A stretch of DNA of 17,551 nt from CAZKNF01 sp964554105 (GCA_964554105.1 CAZKNF010000072.1:1-17551), one strand, 5' to 3'. Shown: positions 1-8,101, counted from the stretch's first letter. Notes: generated by a model from the sequence alone, not told the origin. A program made the numbers and translations.

Positions 1-971
1 TGGACCGTCCGCTCGGCCTCGCGCCGGGTATTAACGAAGACGAGCGTCGTCTTATGTTCGTCGATGAGCGCGGCGATCCGGTCGTACATCTCCTCCCGAA
101 TTTCGCCTGACAACACCGCCTCGAGCGGCGAGTCCGGCAGCTCGAGAGCGAGGTCCAGCTCCCGTTCGTGCCCTTCGTCGATAATTCGGCACCCCGGCGC
201 TTTCGTGCCATTACCGACCAGAAACCGCGCGACCTCATCGAGCGGCTTCTGTGTCGCCGAGAGACCGATGCGCTGAATAGGCCGCCTGGTGACGTGCTCG
301 AGCCGCTCGAGTGAGAGGGCAAGATGCGAGCCGCGGCGGGACTCCACGACTGCGTGGATTTCGTCAACGATCACAGTTCGGACGGTCCGAAGCACCTCAC
401 GGCTTTTCCTCGCGGTCAACAGCAGGTAGAGCGACTCCGGGGTCGTAACCAGGATGTGCGGCGGCTTCCGCAACATAGCCTGCCGATCCTTCGAGGGCGT
501 GTCGCCGCTGCGAATCGCGGCGGTAATCGTCGGAGCTTCCAGATCCATCTCGCGAGCTACCCTTCGAATTTCTCGCCGCGGCTCCGCCAGGTTCTTGTGC
601 ACATCCGCGCTCAATGCCTTCAAGGGGGACACATAGAGCACGTATGTTTCGTCAGGCAGCTCCCCGCCATGCTGGACACCCTCACGCAGTAAGTCGTCGA
701 GCGCATTAAGAAAAGCCGTAAGCGTCTTGCCGGACCCGGTCGGCGCGGCGATCAGCGTGTGCTGTCCCGAGCGAATCGCATCCCATCCCCGCTCCTGCAC
801 TGGCGTCGGCCGATCAAACGTATCCTCAAACCACCGTCGAACAGCAGGGTGAAAACCATTGAGCGCGTCGCAGCACGGCCTGCCGCACGGGTCGACCCGC
901 GAAGAATCGTCCTGCGGCCGTGGATTCGCCGTGCGTGCGGACGCAGGTGAATATGAATCTGGTTTCGCCAT
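1..971 (-). CDS. Lhr-like DEAD/DEAH-box ATP-dependent helicase, N-terminal part (cut by window start)
   Basis: The minus-strand frame is open from an ATG at 971 to the window edge, giving 323 residues of an unfinished protein. Superfamily 2 helicase motifs appear in order: a Q-motif-like stretch near residues 40-66 (FHPAVRRWFEDTF, then PTPVQ), Walker A APTGSGKT at 76-83, a motif Ia-like YVSPLKAL near 112-119, the DEIH box at 203-206, SAT at 238-240, and the start of the second RecA domain with TLVFVNTR at 309-316. The FHPAVRRWF opening and DEIH box are typical of Lhr-type helicases, which unwind DNA or RNA:DNA duplexes in the 3'-5' direction and are linked to genome maintenance. About 35 residues before the helicase core look disordered. 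The start has no clear Shine-Dalgarno site. The gene lies 78 bases downstream of icmF on the same strand and could be co-transcribed. The C-terminal winged-helix/Lhr core is outside the window, so a ligase-associated subtype cannot be excluded. Confidence 0.9.
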   Translation of the reverse strand, partial: MAKPDSYSPASARTANPRPQDDSSRVDPCGRPCCDALNGFHPAVRRWFEDTFDRPTPVQERGWDAIRSGQHTLIAAPTGSGKTLTAFLNALDDLLREGVQHGGELPDETYVLYVSPLKALSADVHKNLAEPRREIRRVAREMDLEAPTITAAIRSGDTPSKDRQAMLRKPPHILVTTPESLYLLLTARKSREVLRTVRTVIVDEIHAVVESRRGSHLALSLERLEHVTRRPIQRIGLSATQKPLDEVARFLVGNGTKAPGCRIIDEGHERELDLALELPDSPLEAVLSGEIREEMYDRIAALIDEHKTTLVFVNTRREAERTV

Positions 972-1049
972 AATTAAGGAATCAAACGCGCGAATTGCCG
1001 GATGGATCATGGTCGGTCACGTCCGTTCTGCGCAGGTCGATCGCGTCGG

Positions 1050-4000
1050 CTACATATTCCGCCGGTACTCTCCGCCCACCTCGAACAGTGCCTGGGTAAT
1101 CTGGCCGAGTGAGCACACCTTCACCGTCTCCATCAGCTCATCGAAGACGTTGTCGCCGCGACGCGCGACGTTCTTGAGGCGCTCGAGGGCGTCTCCGGAT
1201 CGTGATGCATTCCGCTTCTGAAAAGCCAATAAGTGCTGAAGCTGGTGCTGTTTCTCATCATCCGAAGAGCGCATCAGTTCGACCTTTGCTTCGTCTACCG
1301 CCTCGCCGTTTTTCGACGTGAACGTATTCACGCCGACGATAGGCAGCTCGCCCGAGTGCTTCCGACGCTCGTATACCATCGATTCTTCCTGGATCTTTCC
1401 ACGCTGGTACATCGATTCCATCGCACCGAGCACGCCGCCGCGGTCGTTGATGCGCTCGAATTCGAGCAGAACGGCCTCCTCGACGAGATCGGTCAGGTCC
1501 TCGATGATGAAGGAGCCCTGCAGCGGATTCTCGTTCTTGGCCAGCCCGAGCTCGCGGTTGATGATGAGCTGGATGGCCATTGCCCGACGCACGCTCTCCT
1601 CCGTCGGCGTCGTGATGGCCTCGTCGTATGCGTTCGTATGGAGGGAATTGCAGTTGTCATATACGGCCATCAGCGCCTGCAGCGTCGTGCGAATATCGTT
1701 GAACTGTATTTCCTTTGCATGCAGCGAGCGGCCGGAAGTCTGGATATGATACTTTAGCTTCTGACTGCGGTCGTTCGCGCCATAGCGTTCGCGCATGGCG
1801 ACCGCCCAGATCCGCCGGGCAACACGGCCAATCACGGAATATTCCGGATCCATCCCATTGGAGAAGAAGAATGACAGACTAGGCGCGAAGTCGTCGATCT
1901 TCATTCCCCGGCCCAGGTAGTACTCGACGTACGTGAAGCCGTTGGCTAGCGTGAAGGCGAGTTGCGTGATGGGATTCGCACCTGCCTCTGCGATGTGATA
2001 CCCGGATATCGAGACAGAATAAAAATTCCGGACGCCCTCGTCGATAAAGGTCTTCTGGATGTCCCCCATCAGGCGGAGCGCGAACTCCGTCGAAAAGATA
2101 CACGTGTTCTGCGCCTGATCTTCCTTGAGGATGTCCGCCTGCACCGTGCCACGAACGACATTGAGGGCATGCGCTCGCAGACTTTCATATTCGTCCGGCG
2201 TAAGAACGCCCCATTCGACGAGATCCGAGCCGGACGTGCCGAGGAGTCCGAGTCCGCGCCCGTCGTGGGACGGTGGAAGCTTGTCCATCTGGCCAGCCGA
2301 TCCATACGGTACGTACGTTGTGCCGGTGCCGCCTACCTTCTCGGCAATAACGGCTTCCGCATCGTCCCATCGGTCCTCTGTACGGAGGAAAAACTCTACC
2401 TGTTGATCGATGGCCGTGTTCATGAACATCGCCAGGATCATCGGGGCCGGACCGTTGATCGTCATCGAAACGCTGGTCGCCGGATCGCATAGGTCGAAGC
2501 CGGAATAGAGCTTCTTCATGTCGTCGAGGGTGCAGATCGAGACGCCTGCGTTGCCGACCTTTCCATAAATGTCCGGCCGCTCATCCGGATCGAAGCCGTA
2601 GAGCGTCACGGAATCGAACGCGGTCGAGAGCCGTTTTGCAGGCGTTCCCTCCGAGACGAGGTGAAAGCGTCGATTCGTTCGCTCTGGCGAACCCTCGCCG
2701 GCGAACATCCGCGTTGGGTCCTCGCCACGCCGCTTGAACGGGAAGACGCCGGACGTGTAGGGAAAGTAGCCTGGGGCGTTCTCTAGAAGGGCAAATCGCA
2801 GGCGTTCCCCTGGTTCCGTCGTTCGCGGGAGCGCAACGCGCGGAATCCGAGTACCCGAAAGCGACTCCGAATACAGTGCAACGTCAATTTCTCGGCCGCG
2901 CACCTGATACACAAACGTGTTGCTTTGATATCGCTCGACCGTCTTATCCCATCGTTTGAGGATCTGCCTGCAGCGCGGATCGAGCCGATCCCACCAGTAC
3001 TGCGCCATGGTATCAAGGCGGCCGGCGAGCTGCTCGCGGTCCTCCGGTTCCCATTCATCCACCTGCTCACGAGCACCTGCGACCTGGCTCCACTTGCGTG
3101 CGATGGCTGCCTGATCTGCAGCCCAGTCCCGGTACGTACGGCAGGACTCAGAGATTTCGCCCAGGTATCGCTGGCGCTTCGGCGGAATCACAGCCAAATC
3201 CACGGGGTCGACTTCCGGAAGATCTGCCCTTGCGTATATGCCAGATGACCTTCCAAATTCGTGCGATTCCTCCAAATGTTCGAGCAGGGACAAATAAAGC
3301 GACGACACACCCGGATCATTGAAGTGAGATGCCATCGTTGGGTACACCGGCATGGCATCGGGTGACTGTTCGAAGAGTCCGCGATTCCGCTGGACCTGCT
3401 TACGGACGTCGCGCAGTGCATCCTTGCTGCCGCGCTTCTCAAATTTATTTAGAACGACGAAATCGGCCATATCGAGCATGCCGATTTTTTCCAGCTGCGT
3501 CGGCGCCCCGAAGTCAGACGTCATGACGTACACGGACGTGTCGGCCATATCCACAACCTCGGTATCGCTCTGGCCGATCCCCGCGGTTTCAAGGATTATC
3601 AGGTCGAATCCTGCGGCGCGACACACATCCATCGCATTTCGAAGCGCCTGAGATGTCGAGCGGTGTGCCTGTCGCGTGGCAAACGACCGCATGTAGACAC
3701 GATCTGCGAATCGGCCGTATATACTGTTCATTCGAATCCGGTCGCCCAGCAGTGCCCCACCCGTGCGTCTCCGAGTAGGATCCACGCTCAGAACGGCAAT
3801 TTCGATGTCGTCGAAATCGCTCACGAAGCGCCGGACGAGCTCGTCGGTTAGCGTAGATTTCCCCGCGCCGCCCGTGCCTGTTACACCGATGATGGGCGCA
3901 GTGCGGCTCGGTCCGCTCTCCCTTGCTTCCTCAATCTGGTCGCCGTCGCCGCCGACGAGTTCGAGGGTTGCGGCGGTACCTGCCATTTGCCGGTCCTCCA

Positions 4001-4502
4001 CCTCCGACAGCGCTCGCGCGATTATGGAAGGCGCGCGCGGCGAGGCTCCGTTGAGGTCGCGCGGCGTCCGGAAATCCGTCTCGCGCAGCATGAAATCGAT
4101 CATGCCCTGCAAGCCCATCGTCAGCCCATCGTCGGGATGGAATATCTTCGCGATCCCGTAGGCTTCAAGGTCGTTGATCTCCTCCGGCACGATGACGCCG
4201 CCGCCGCCGCCGAAAATCTTGATGTGCCCCACGCCGCGCTGGCGGAGCAGGTCGTGCATGTACTTAAAGTACTCCATGTGCCCGCCCTGGTAGGACGAGA
4301 CGGCGATTCCCTGAACGTCCTCTTGAATTGCCGTGTCCACGATATCCATGACGGCCCGGTTGTGACCGAGATGGATGACCTCCGCCCCACTCGACTGTAA
4401 AATCCGGCGCATGATGTTGATGGCGGCATCATGACCGTCGAACAGGGATGCGGCAGTTACGAATCGGATGTGCTGCTCAGGTATGTATCGCTTCGACTCC
4501 AT
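1050..4502 (-). CDS. icmF: Fused isobutyryl-CoA mutase IcmF (B12 domain - G-protein chaperone - mutase)
   Basis: This 1150-residue protein should interconvert isobutyryl-CoA and n-butyryl-CoA using adenosylcobalamin, in the cytoplasm. Domain order is diagnostic. The N-terminal B12-binding domain has FDGHD near residues 21-25. A MeaB-type GTPase follows, with P-loop GTGGAGKST near 209-217, ETAGIGQSD near 305-313 and NKFE near 352-355. The large acyl-CoA mutase TIM barrel fills the rest. In the substrate pocket, the position of the methylmalonyl-CoA mutase tyrosine is Phe (GVFPF, about residue 587), and the position of the carboxylate-binding arginine is Gln (DQAQNT, about residue 798). Both fit IcmF and argue against methylmalonyl-CoA mutase. 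The frame can be extended to a TTG at 4517, but the ATG at 4502 gives the usual short leader before the B12 domain. The helicase follows downstream. No full cobalamin riboswitch is visible upstream. Related acyl-CoA pairs such as isovaleryl/pivalyl remain possible side substrates. Confidence 0.95.
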   Translation of the reverse strand: MESKRYIPEQHIRFVTAASLFDGHDAAINIMRRILQSSGAEVIHLGHNRAVMDIVDTAIQEDVQGIAVSSYQGGHMEYFKYMHDLLRQRGVGHIKIFGGGGGVIVPEEINDLEAYGIAKIFHPDDGLTMGLQGMIDFMLRETDFRTPRDLNGASPRAPSIIARALSEVEDRQMAGTAATLELVGGDGDQIEEARESGPSRTAPIIGVTGTGGAGKSTLTDELVRRFVSDFDDIEIAVLSVDPTRRRTGGALLGDRIRMNSIYGRFADRVYMRSFATRQAHRSTSQALRNAMDVCRAAGFDLIILETAGIGQSDTEVVDMADTSVYVMTSDFGAPTQLEKIGMLDMADFVVLNKFEKRGSKDALRDVRKQVQRNRGLFEQSPDAMPVYPTMASHFNDPGVSSLYLSLLEHLEESHEFGRSSGIYARADLPEVDPVDLAVIPPKRQRYLGEISESCRTYRDWAADQAAIARKWSQVAGAREQVDEWEPEDREQLAGRLDTMAQYWWDRLDPRCRQILKRWDKTVERYQSNTFVYQVRGREIDVALYSESLSGTRIPRVALPRTTEPGERLRFALLENAPGYFPYTSGVFPFKRRGEDPTRMFAGEGSPERTNRRFHLVSEGTPAKRLSTAFDSVTLYGFDPDERPDIYGKVGNAGVSICTLDDMKKLYSGFDLCDPATSVSMTINGPAPMILAMFMNTAIDQQVEFFLRTEDRWDDAEAVIAEKVGGTGTTYVPYGSAGQMDKLPPSHDGRGLGLLGTSGSDLVEWGVLTPDEYESLRAHALNVVRGTVQADILKEDQAQNTCIFSTEFALRLMGDIQKTFIDEGVRNFYSVSISGYHIAEAGANPITQLAFTLANGFTYVEYYLGRGMKIDDFAPSLSFFFSNGMDPEYSVIGRVARRIWAVAMRERYGANDRSQKLKYHIQTSGRSLHAKEIQFNDIRTTLQALMAVYDNCNSLHTNAYDEAITTPTEESVRRAMAIQLIINRELGLAKNENPLQGSFIIEDLTDLVEEAVLLEFERINDRGGVLGAMESMYQRGKIQEESMVYERRKHSGELPIVGVNTFTSKNGEAVDEAKVELMRSSDDEKQHQLQHLLAFQKRNASRSGDALERLKNVARRGDNVFDELMETVKVCSLGQITQALFEVGGEYRRNM

Positions 4503-4526
4503 GAGATATGTGATCAAACCGCAGTG

Positions 4527-4540
4527 GAAGGATTTCCTTC
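4527..4540. promoter_or_regulatory. Short inverted repeat in the icmF leader/promoter region
   Basis: GAAGGA and TCCTTC form a perfect 6-base inverted repeat separated by two bases, 25-38 bases upstream of the icmF ATG. It could be an operator half-site pair or a small leader hairpin. The roughly 140 bases between the terminator and icmF must also hold the icmF promoter, but I cannot identify convincing -35/-10 boxes. Confidence 0.25.
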
Positions 4541-4641
4541 ATCCGGCTGATATCCAGTGAGCGTAATTTTGAAGATGATGCGGGGATATACATCGCCTGC
4601 GGGGGCGTTTGCATTACCGGCTTTGTCTGATTGGATAGTAC

Positions 4642-4680
4642 AAAAAAGGCCCGGCTGCGATCTGCAACCAGGCCTTTTTT
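4642..4680 (-). terminator. Two-sided intrinsic terminator between csp and icmF
   Basis: AAAAAAGGCC (4642-4651) and GGCCTTTTTT (4671-4680) are exact reverse complements. Inside them GGCTGC (4653-4658) and GCAACC (4664-4669) extend the stem with two mismatches, leaving a 5-base loop GATCT. The U-tract is present on both strands, so the hairpin can work in either direction. Its likely job is to end the minus-strand cold-shock transcript, since it begins 20 bases after that gene's stop codon. icmF must then have its own promoter between here and 4503. Confidence 0.9.
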
Positions 4681-4699
4681 GTAATACATGACGCTGCTG

Positions 4700-4924
4700 C
4701 TAGAGCAGACTTCCACTCTCGACGCGCTCGACGTTCTGGGCACTCAAGCCCTTCGGCGTGCGCTCGACTTCATATTCGACTTCTTCTCCATCACGGAGTC
4801 CCTCATCCCAGCCGAGGCCGGTAACGGCGTTGCGGTGGACGAATACGTCCTTGCTGCCGTCCTGAGGCTCGATGAAACCGAAGCCTTTTTCTGCACTGAA
4901 CCATTTTACTCTTCCGCGTTGCAT
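4700..4924 (-). CDS. Cold-shock domain protein (CspA family)
   Basis: This 74-residue protein is a single cold-shock OB-fold that binds single-stranded RNA or DNA and acts as an RNA chaperone in the cytoplasm. The family signatures are complete: KWF at residues 7-9, RNP1 KGFGFI at 13-18 and RNP2 VFVH at 27-30. The protein ends with the usual strand region (GLSAQNV) plus a short SGSLL tail, so it is only slightly longer than a typical CspA. It starts at an ATG with no clear Shine-Dalgarno site. A strong terminator follows directly. It is probably monocistronic, because the upstream gene on the same strand is 249 bases away. Which Csp paralogue it is cannot be told from the sequence. Confidence 0.96.
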   Translation of the reverse strand: MQRGRVKWFSAEKGFGFIEPQDGSKDVFVHRNAVTGLGWDEGLRDGEEVEYEVERTPKGLSAQNVERVESGSLL

Positions 4925-5173
4925 AATACCATTGTGTTTTTGTCCCCGTGCTCGTCTAAACCAACCAGAAGAGTACTGCTAAAAGACCTTCCAGAAGAAA
5001 TCTAACTGCCCTAGGTGACGTGTTAAAAAGGTTACCGTTTGAAATTGAATAAACCGGCGTACTTTCGAAAGGTTCTGCTCACACGCCTGGGGATGCAAGA
5101 CCTGCGAAGGGTCCGCTCCTGGGGGTCGGCGTGATTCGGACGCACGGCCGATCCGGTGTATTTTCCCGTAAAA
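4925..5173 (-). promoter_or_regulatory. csp upstream region / PPTase 3' region
   Basis: This 249-base non-coding stretch must carry the csp promoter and its 5' leader, and also the end of the phosphopantetheinyl transferase transcript. I see an imperfect inverted repeat (GGTGAC near 5015, GTTACC near 5032, one G-T wobble) and a CCTGGGG repeated near 5088 and 5127. An AT-rich ATTTT/AAAAT hairpin overlaps the transferase stop codon near 5160-5174. None is strong enough to name. Cold-shock genes often have long structured leaders, so most of this region may be transcribed. Confidence 0.35.
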
Positions 5174-5800
5174 TCAGCCCTGCTCGACTGCCACTGCTAC
5201 GTAATTCGTGTCCCATTCTTCGAAGAACGCCCTCCAGTAGCGTCCATTTTCCGTATGCACGGAAGCCGCCGCCTTCTCGAAGTCGATACTCAATTGTAAC
5301 TTTCTAGGTGAGTAGCGGAGCCCCACGCGCATTCCTTTCAACACGGACTCCTTCAACGTCCAGCACAAAATCTGCGCCCGTTCTCGGTTTAGCGGCAGCG
5401 TCTCGATCAGGCCGTATTCATCGGGATGGAGCATATAGCGATGCAGATCGACGTGGCGCGGTGCGATCGTCTCGATGTCTACGCCGATATAACGCGGAGC
5501 CGCCGCCGCAACCGCATGGTCACCCGTATGAGCGATGGAAATGTGGAGGTCGCTATCCATTACGTCGATGGCGCCGCTTTCGGCCACTTCCAGCAGGACG
5601 CTCCCCGGATTGATATCCATTCGATCAGCGAGCAACAAGCGGGCTGCCGCTCGGCCAAGAATAAATTCCTGTCGGCGTTTTCCACGCAAGAAATTATCGG
5701 CGCGCACTCTCTCCTCTGTCGACAAAAGGGCTTCCCACGACTCGAGATGATCCGGATCGAACCGAAGGTGCCGAAAAGTTACGTCTGGCGGGAGCGTCAT
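5174..5800 (-). CDS. Sfp-type 4'-phosphopantetheinyl transferase
   Basis: This 208-residue protein should transfer 4'-phosphopantetheine from coenzyme A to a serine of acyl or peptidyl carrier proteins, making them active. Motifs in order are an N-terminal LLSTEERVRADNF near residues 25-37, GRAAARLLL near 49-57, the SISH-like ISIAHTGD (His 91), the magnesium-binding GVDIE at 106-110 (Asp 108, Glu 110), and WTLKESVLK at 147-155 (Lys 150, Glu 151). Length and motif spacing match the Sfp class rather than the small AcpS class. The frame extends to a GTG at 5839, but ATG 5800 fits the usual N-terminus better; neither has a Shine-Dalgarno site. No polyketide or peptide synthase lies nearby, so its partner may be the fatty acid carrier protein. 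The divergent neighbour is the HiPIP gene. Confidence 0.93.
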   Translation of the reverse strand: MTLPPDVTFRHLRFDPDHLESWEALLSTEERVRADNFLRGKRRQEFILGRAAARLLLADRMDINPGSVLLEVAESGAIDVMDSDLHISIAHTGDHAVAAAAPRYIGVDIETIAPRHVDLHRYMLHPDEYGLIETLPLNRERAQILCWTLKESVLKGMRVGLRYSPRKLQLSIDFEKAAASVHTENGRYWRAFFEEWDTNYVAVAVEQG

Positions 5801-5844
5801 GAAATGTATTTCAAGTTCGGATTTACAGTCGAGGGCCACGTCAA

Positions 5845-5861
5845 TTTAGATCGCGTCTAAA
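5845..5861. promoter_or_regulatory. Operator-like palindrome between PPTase and HiPIP
   Basis: TTTAGA-TCGCG-TCTAAA is a perfect 6-5-6 inverted repeat in the divergent intergenic region, just upstream of the possible GTG start of the phosphopantetheinyl transferase. A second arm, CGCGATC at 5873-5879, is complementary to GATCGCG at 5849-5855, so an alternative longer-range pairing exists. The layout fits a dimeric regulator site controlling one or both divergent genes. The regulator is unknown. Confidence 0.4.
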
Positions 5862-6034
5862 GTTCAGTGAGGCGCGATCGAAAGATAACTTCAGGTGGAA
5901 ATTATGTCGCCAATCAGATAGTATGGAGGCGAACCGGATTATCTGGTCATCCAAACATCTCCATCCCCGTCGCAATGAGCGAACGTCGGATAGGTTGAGA
6001 ATGAAGGCCGATCAATTGGTTGATTCTAACTGCT

Positions 6035-6421
6035 ATGTCTGAAAAAAAACAAAACACGTCACGACGCGAATTTCTGCAGAAGCTCACCTTGTTCGGCACC
6101 GCTGGTGCCGTCACTCCGATCGTGATCTCTGCATGTGGGGGTGGAAACGGTGCAGGTGAGGGGACTGGGACCGAAGAAACGACGGCGGCGGCCAACGGTG
6201 ATTTCAGCTGCACGGATACGTCCGGCCTCACCGAGCAGGAGATCCAGATGCGAGAGAACGCTGAGTACGTGGATGAAACGCCGAACCCGGATCAGTATTG
6301 CGCGAATTGCCAGCTGTACGAGGAGCCCGTCGGCGACGAACAGTGCGGCGGCTGCCAGGTTATCCAGGGTCCGATCCATCCGGACGGCTACTGCACGCTC
6401 TGGGTTGCGCAGACGGTGTAG
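6035..6421 (+). CDS. High-potential iron-sulfur protein (HiPIP), Tat-exported lipoprotein
   Basis: This 128-residue protein should carry electrons through one [4Fe-4S](3+/2+) cluster outside the cytoplasm, typically between a quinol-oxidising complex and a terminal oxidase. The N-terminus has a twin-arginine signal (SRREFL, residues 9-14), a hydrophobic stretch (KLTLFGTAGAVTPIVI) and a lipobox ISAC ending at Cys34, so the mature protein is probably lipid-anchored. A Gly/Thr/Glu-rich linker (35-54) follows. The HiPIP core has C89-x2-C92, C107 in GGCQVI and C120 in GYCTLW, matching family spacing. Two further cysteines, C59 and C104, are unusual and could form a disulfide. ATG 6035 is preferred over the upstream TTG at 6020, because it places the Arg pair normally. 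The gene is divergent from the phosphopantetheinyl transferase. An intrinsic terminator lies about 140 bases downstream. Confidence 0.93.
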   Translation: MSEKKQNTSRREFLQKLTLFGTAGAVTPIVISACGGGNGAGEGTGTEETTAAANGDFSCTDTSGLTEQEIQMRENAEYVDETPNPDQYCANCQLYEEPVGDEQCGGCQVIQGPIHPDGYCTLWVAQTV

Positions 6422-6558
6422 CGTGCGCCTCGCAGCGTCCAAACTGCAGCATCCGAGGCTTCCAGAGTACACCACGGCGTGCTGAATGGCTGATGGGTCG
6501 CTGTTTTCAAGGATCTGCTGTATATAGTTCTGTCACTGTACTTAGTTATCACCCGAGA

Positions 6559-6591
6559 GGGATGGCCTGCTACCGTGGGCCATCCCTTTTT
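6559..6591 (+). terminator. Intrinsic terminator after HiPIP, directly before xylB
   Basis: GGGATGGCC (6559-6567) and GGCCATCCC (6578-6586) form a perfect 9-base-pair stem with a 10-base loop, followed by TTTTT. This is a textbook Rho-independent terminator for plus-strand transcription coming from the HiPIP gene. It ends only 16 bases before the xylB ATG, leaving no room for a separate promoter in between, so it may instead act as an attenuator for xylB. Confidence 0.85.
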
Positions 6592-6607
6592 CATATCCAC
6601 CCGGCCC

Positions 6608-8101
6608 ATGTCCTACTTCCTTGGAATAGACGTTTCCACAACCGCCACAAAGGTCCTGATCATAGACGCGGGAGGATCGGTTGTTGCTGTATCGGCAACG
6701 GAGTATTCCTTCGACGCGCCGCGGCCGCTCTGGAGTGAACAGCATCCGGATCTGTGGTGGAGCGGCGCTTCTCGGAGCATCCGCCAGGCGCTCGAATCGG
6801 CCGGTCTGCAGGGTTCGGACATCGCTGGGATCGGCCTGACCGGACAAATGCACGGCCTCGTTTTGCTTGATGGGGACGGTGCCGTTCTTCGGCCGTCGAT
6901 ACTCTGGAACGACCAGCGAACGGCGCGGGAATGCGACGAGATCAGAGAGCGAGTCGGTCGAACCGATCTCATTGCCATCACTGGAAATGACGCGCTCACC
7001 GGTTTCACGGCGCCAAAGATCCTCTGGGTTCGAAACAACGAACCCGAAATTTTTGAACGCGTGAGGCACGTCCTGCTGCCGAAGGATTTCGTTCGGCTTC
7101 GCTTGACGAACGAGTATGCGACGGATAAGGCGGGCGCCGCCGGCACGCTGCTGATGGACGTACGAAAGCGAGAATGGTCAAGTGAGGTTCTGGATCGACT
7201 AGAGATACCGTCCGGCTGGATGCCACGGACGTACGAAGGCCCGGAAGTGACCGGAATGGTGACCAGGGAGGCTGCGGAGGCGACCGGACTTGCGGCAGGC
7301 ACGCCCGTTGTTGCCGGAGGGGGTGACCAGAGCGCTGGAGCCGTGGGCGTAGGCGCCGTCCGCGAAGGGATAGTGGCGCTCACTCTCGGTACGTCCGGAG
7401 TCGTCTTCGCTGCGGTCGACGAGCCGTTCATCGAACCGGAAGGGCGCCTCCATGCGTTCTGTCACGCGCTCCCAGATCGGTGGCACTTGATGGGCGTAAT
7501 GCTTTCGGCTGCCGGCAGCCTACGATGGTATCGAGACACCCTCTCGCCCGGAACGTCTTTCGACGATCTCCTCTCACCCGCACGGGCCGTTCCCGCAGGA
7601 TCGGAAGGACTTCTCTTCCTTCCCTACCTGACGGGTGAGCGCACGCCGCACGCCGATCCTAATGCCCGCGGTGCGTTCGTCGGCCTGACCGTCCGGCATC
7701 AACAGGAGCATCTCACGCGCGCCGTTCTCGAGGGCGTTGCCTTCGGATTGCGGGACGGATTCGAGTTGATGCGCGGCGCGGGCTTACGTTCGATCGATCA
7801 GGTGCGCGTCGCGGGAGGAGGTGCGAAAAGTGCCTTGTGGCGTGACATCCTCGCCGCCGTCCTAGACACGGAACTGGTGACTGTAAATACATCGGAAGGT
7901 GCTGCCTTCGGCGCCGCGCTGCTGGCGGGAGTCGGTGCAAAACACTGGCCTACGGTGGAGAACGCCTGTGACTCAACCATTGCGGTCACGGGGACGACAG
8001 CGGTAAATACTGAGCTGGTTCGAGAATACGAAAGCCATTATGAGCATTATCGGGCGCTGTATCCTGCGCTGCGAGAGACGTTTCAATCGCTTACGGAGTG
8101 A
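6608..8101 (+). CDS. xylB: Xylulokinase
   Basis: This 497-residue FGGY-family sugar kinase should phosphorylate D-xylulose with ATP to xylulose 5-phosphate, the entry to the pentose phosphate pathway. Visible features are the N-terminal phosphate loop GIDVSTTATK (6-15), the xylulokinase signature TGQMHG (78-83), SILWNDQRT (97-105), the catalytic Asp240 in GGGDQSAGA, LGTSG (260-264), LPYLTGERTPHADP (338-351) and the ATP-site loop VAGGGAKSALWRDI (401-414). Length is typical. ATG 6608 puts the phosphate loop at the usual place; the frame is also open to a GTG at 6575 inside the terminator hairpin, which is unlikely. No xylose isomerase or sugar transporter is adjacent, so the natural substrate rests on the signatures alone. 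pckA starts 66 bases later on the same strand and may be co-transcribed. Confidence 0.94.
   Translation: MSYFLGIDVSTTATKVLIIDAGGSVVAVSATEYSFDAPRPLWSEQHPDLWWSGASRSIRQALESAGLQGSDIAGIGLTGQMHGLVLLDGDGAVLRPSILWNDQRTARECDEIRERVGRTDLIAITGNDALTGFTAPKILWVRNNEPEIFERVRHVLLPKDFVRLRLTNEYATDKAGAAGTLLMDVRKREWSSEVLDRLEIPSGWMPRTYEGPEVTGMVTREAAEATGLAAGTPVVAGGGDQSAGAVGVGAVREGIVALTLGTSGVVFAAVDEPFIEPEGRLHAFCHALPDRWHLMGVMLSAAGSLRWYRDTLSPGTSFDDLLSPARAVPAGSEGLLFLPYLTGERTPHADPNARGAFVGLTVRHQQEHLTRAVLEGVAFGLRDGFELMRGAGLRSIDQVRVAGGGAKSALWRDILAAVLDTELVTVNTSEGAAFGAALLAGVGAKHWPTVENACDSTIAVTGTTAVNTELVREYESHYEHYRALYPALRETFQSLTE

Noticed and set aside
4503..4517. TTG start at 4517 extending icmF by five residues
   Set aside because: ATG 4502 gives the family-like N-terminus; the extra residues have no support.
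4503..4641. Possible cobalamin riboswitch upstream of the B12-dependent icmF
   Set aside because: Only about 140 bases are available and I find no B12-box consensus or multi-stem architecture; a lone CCACTG is not enough.
6613..7431. 272-codon minus-strand open frame
   Set aside because: It is antisense to xylulokinase, whose motifs are complete; the composition is Ser/Arg/Pro-rich as expected for a shadow frame.
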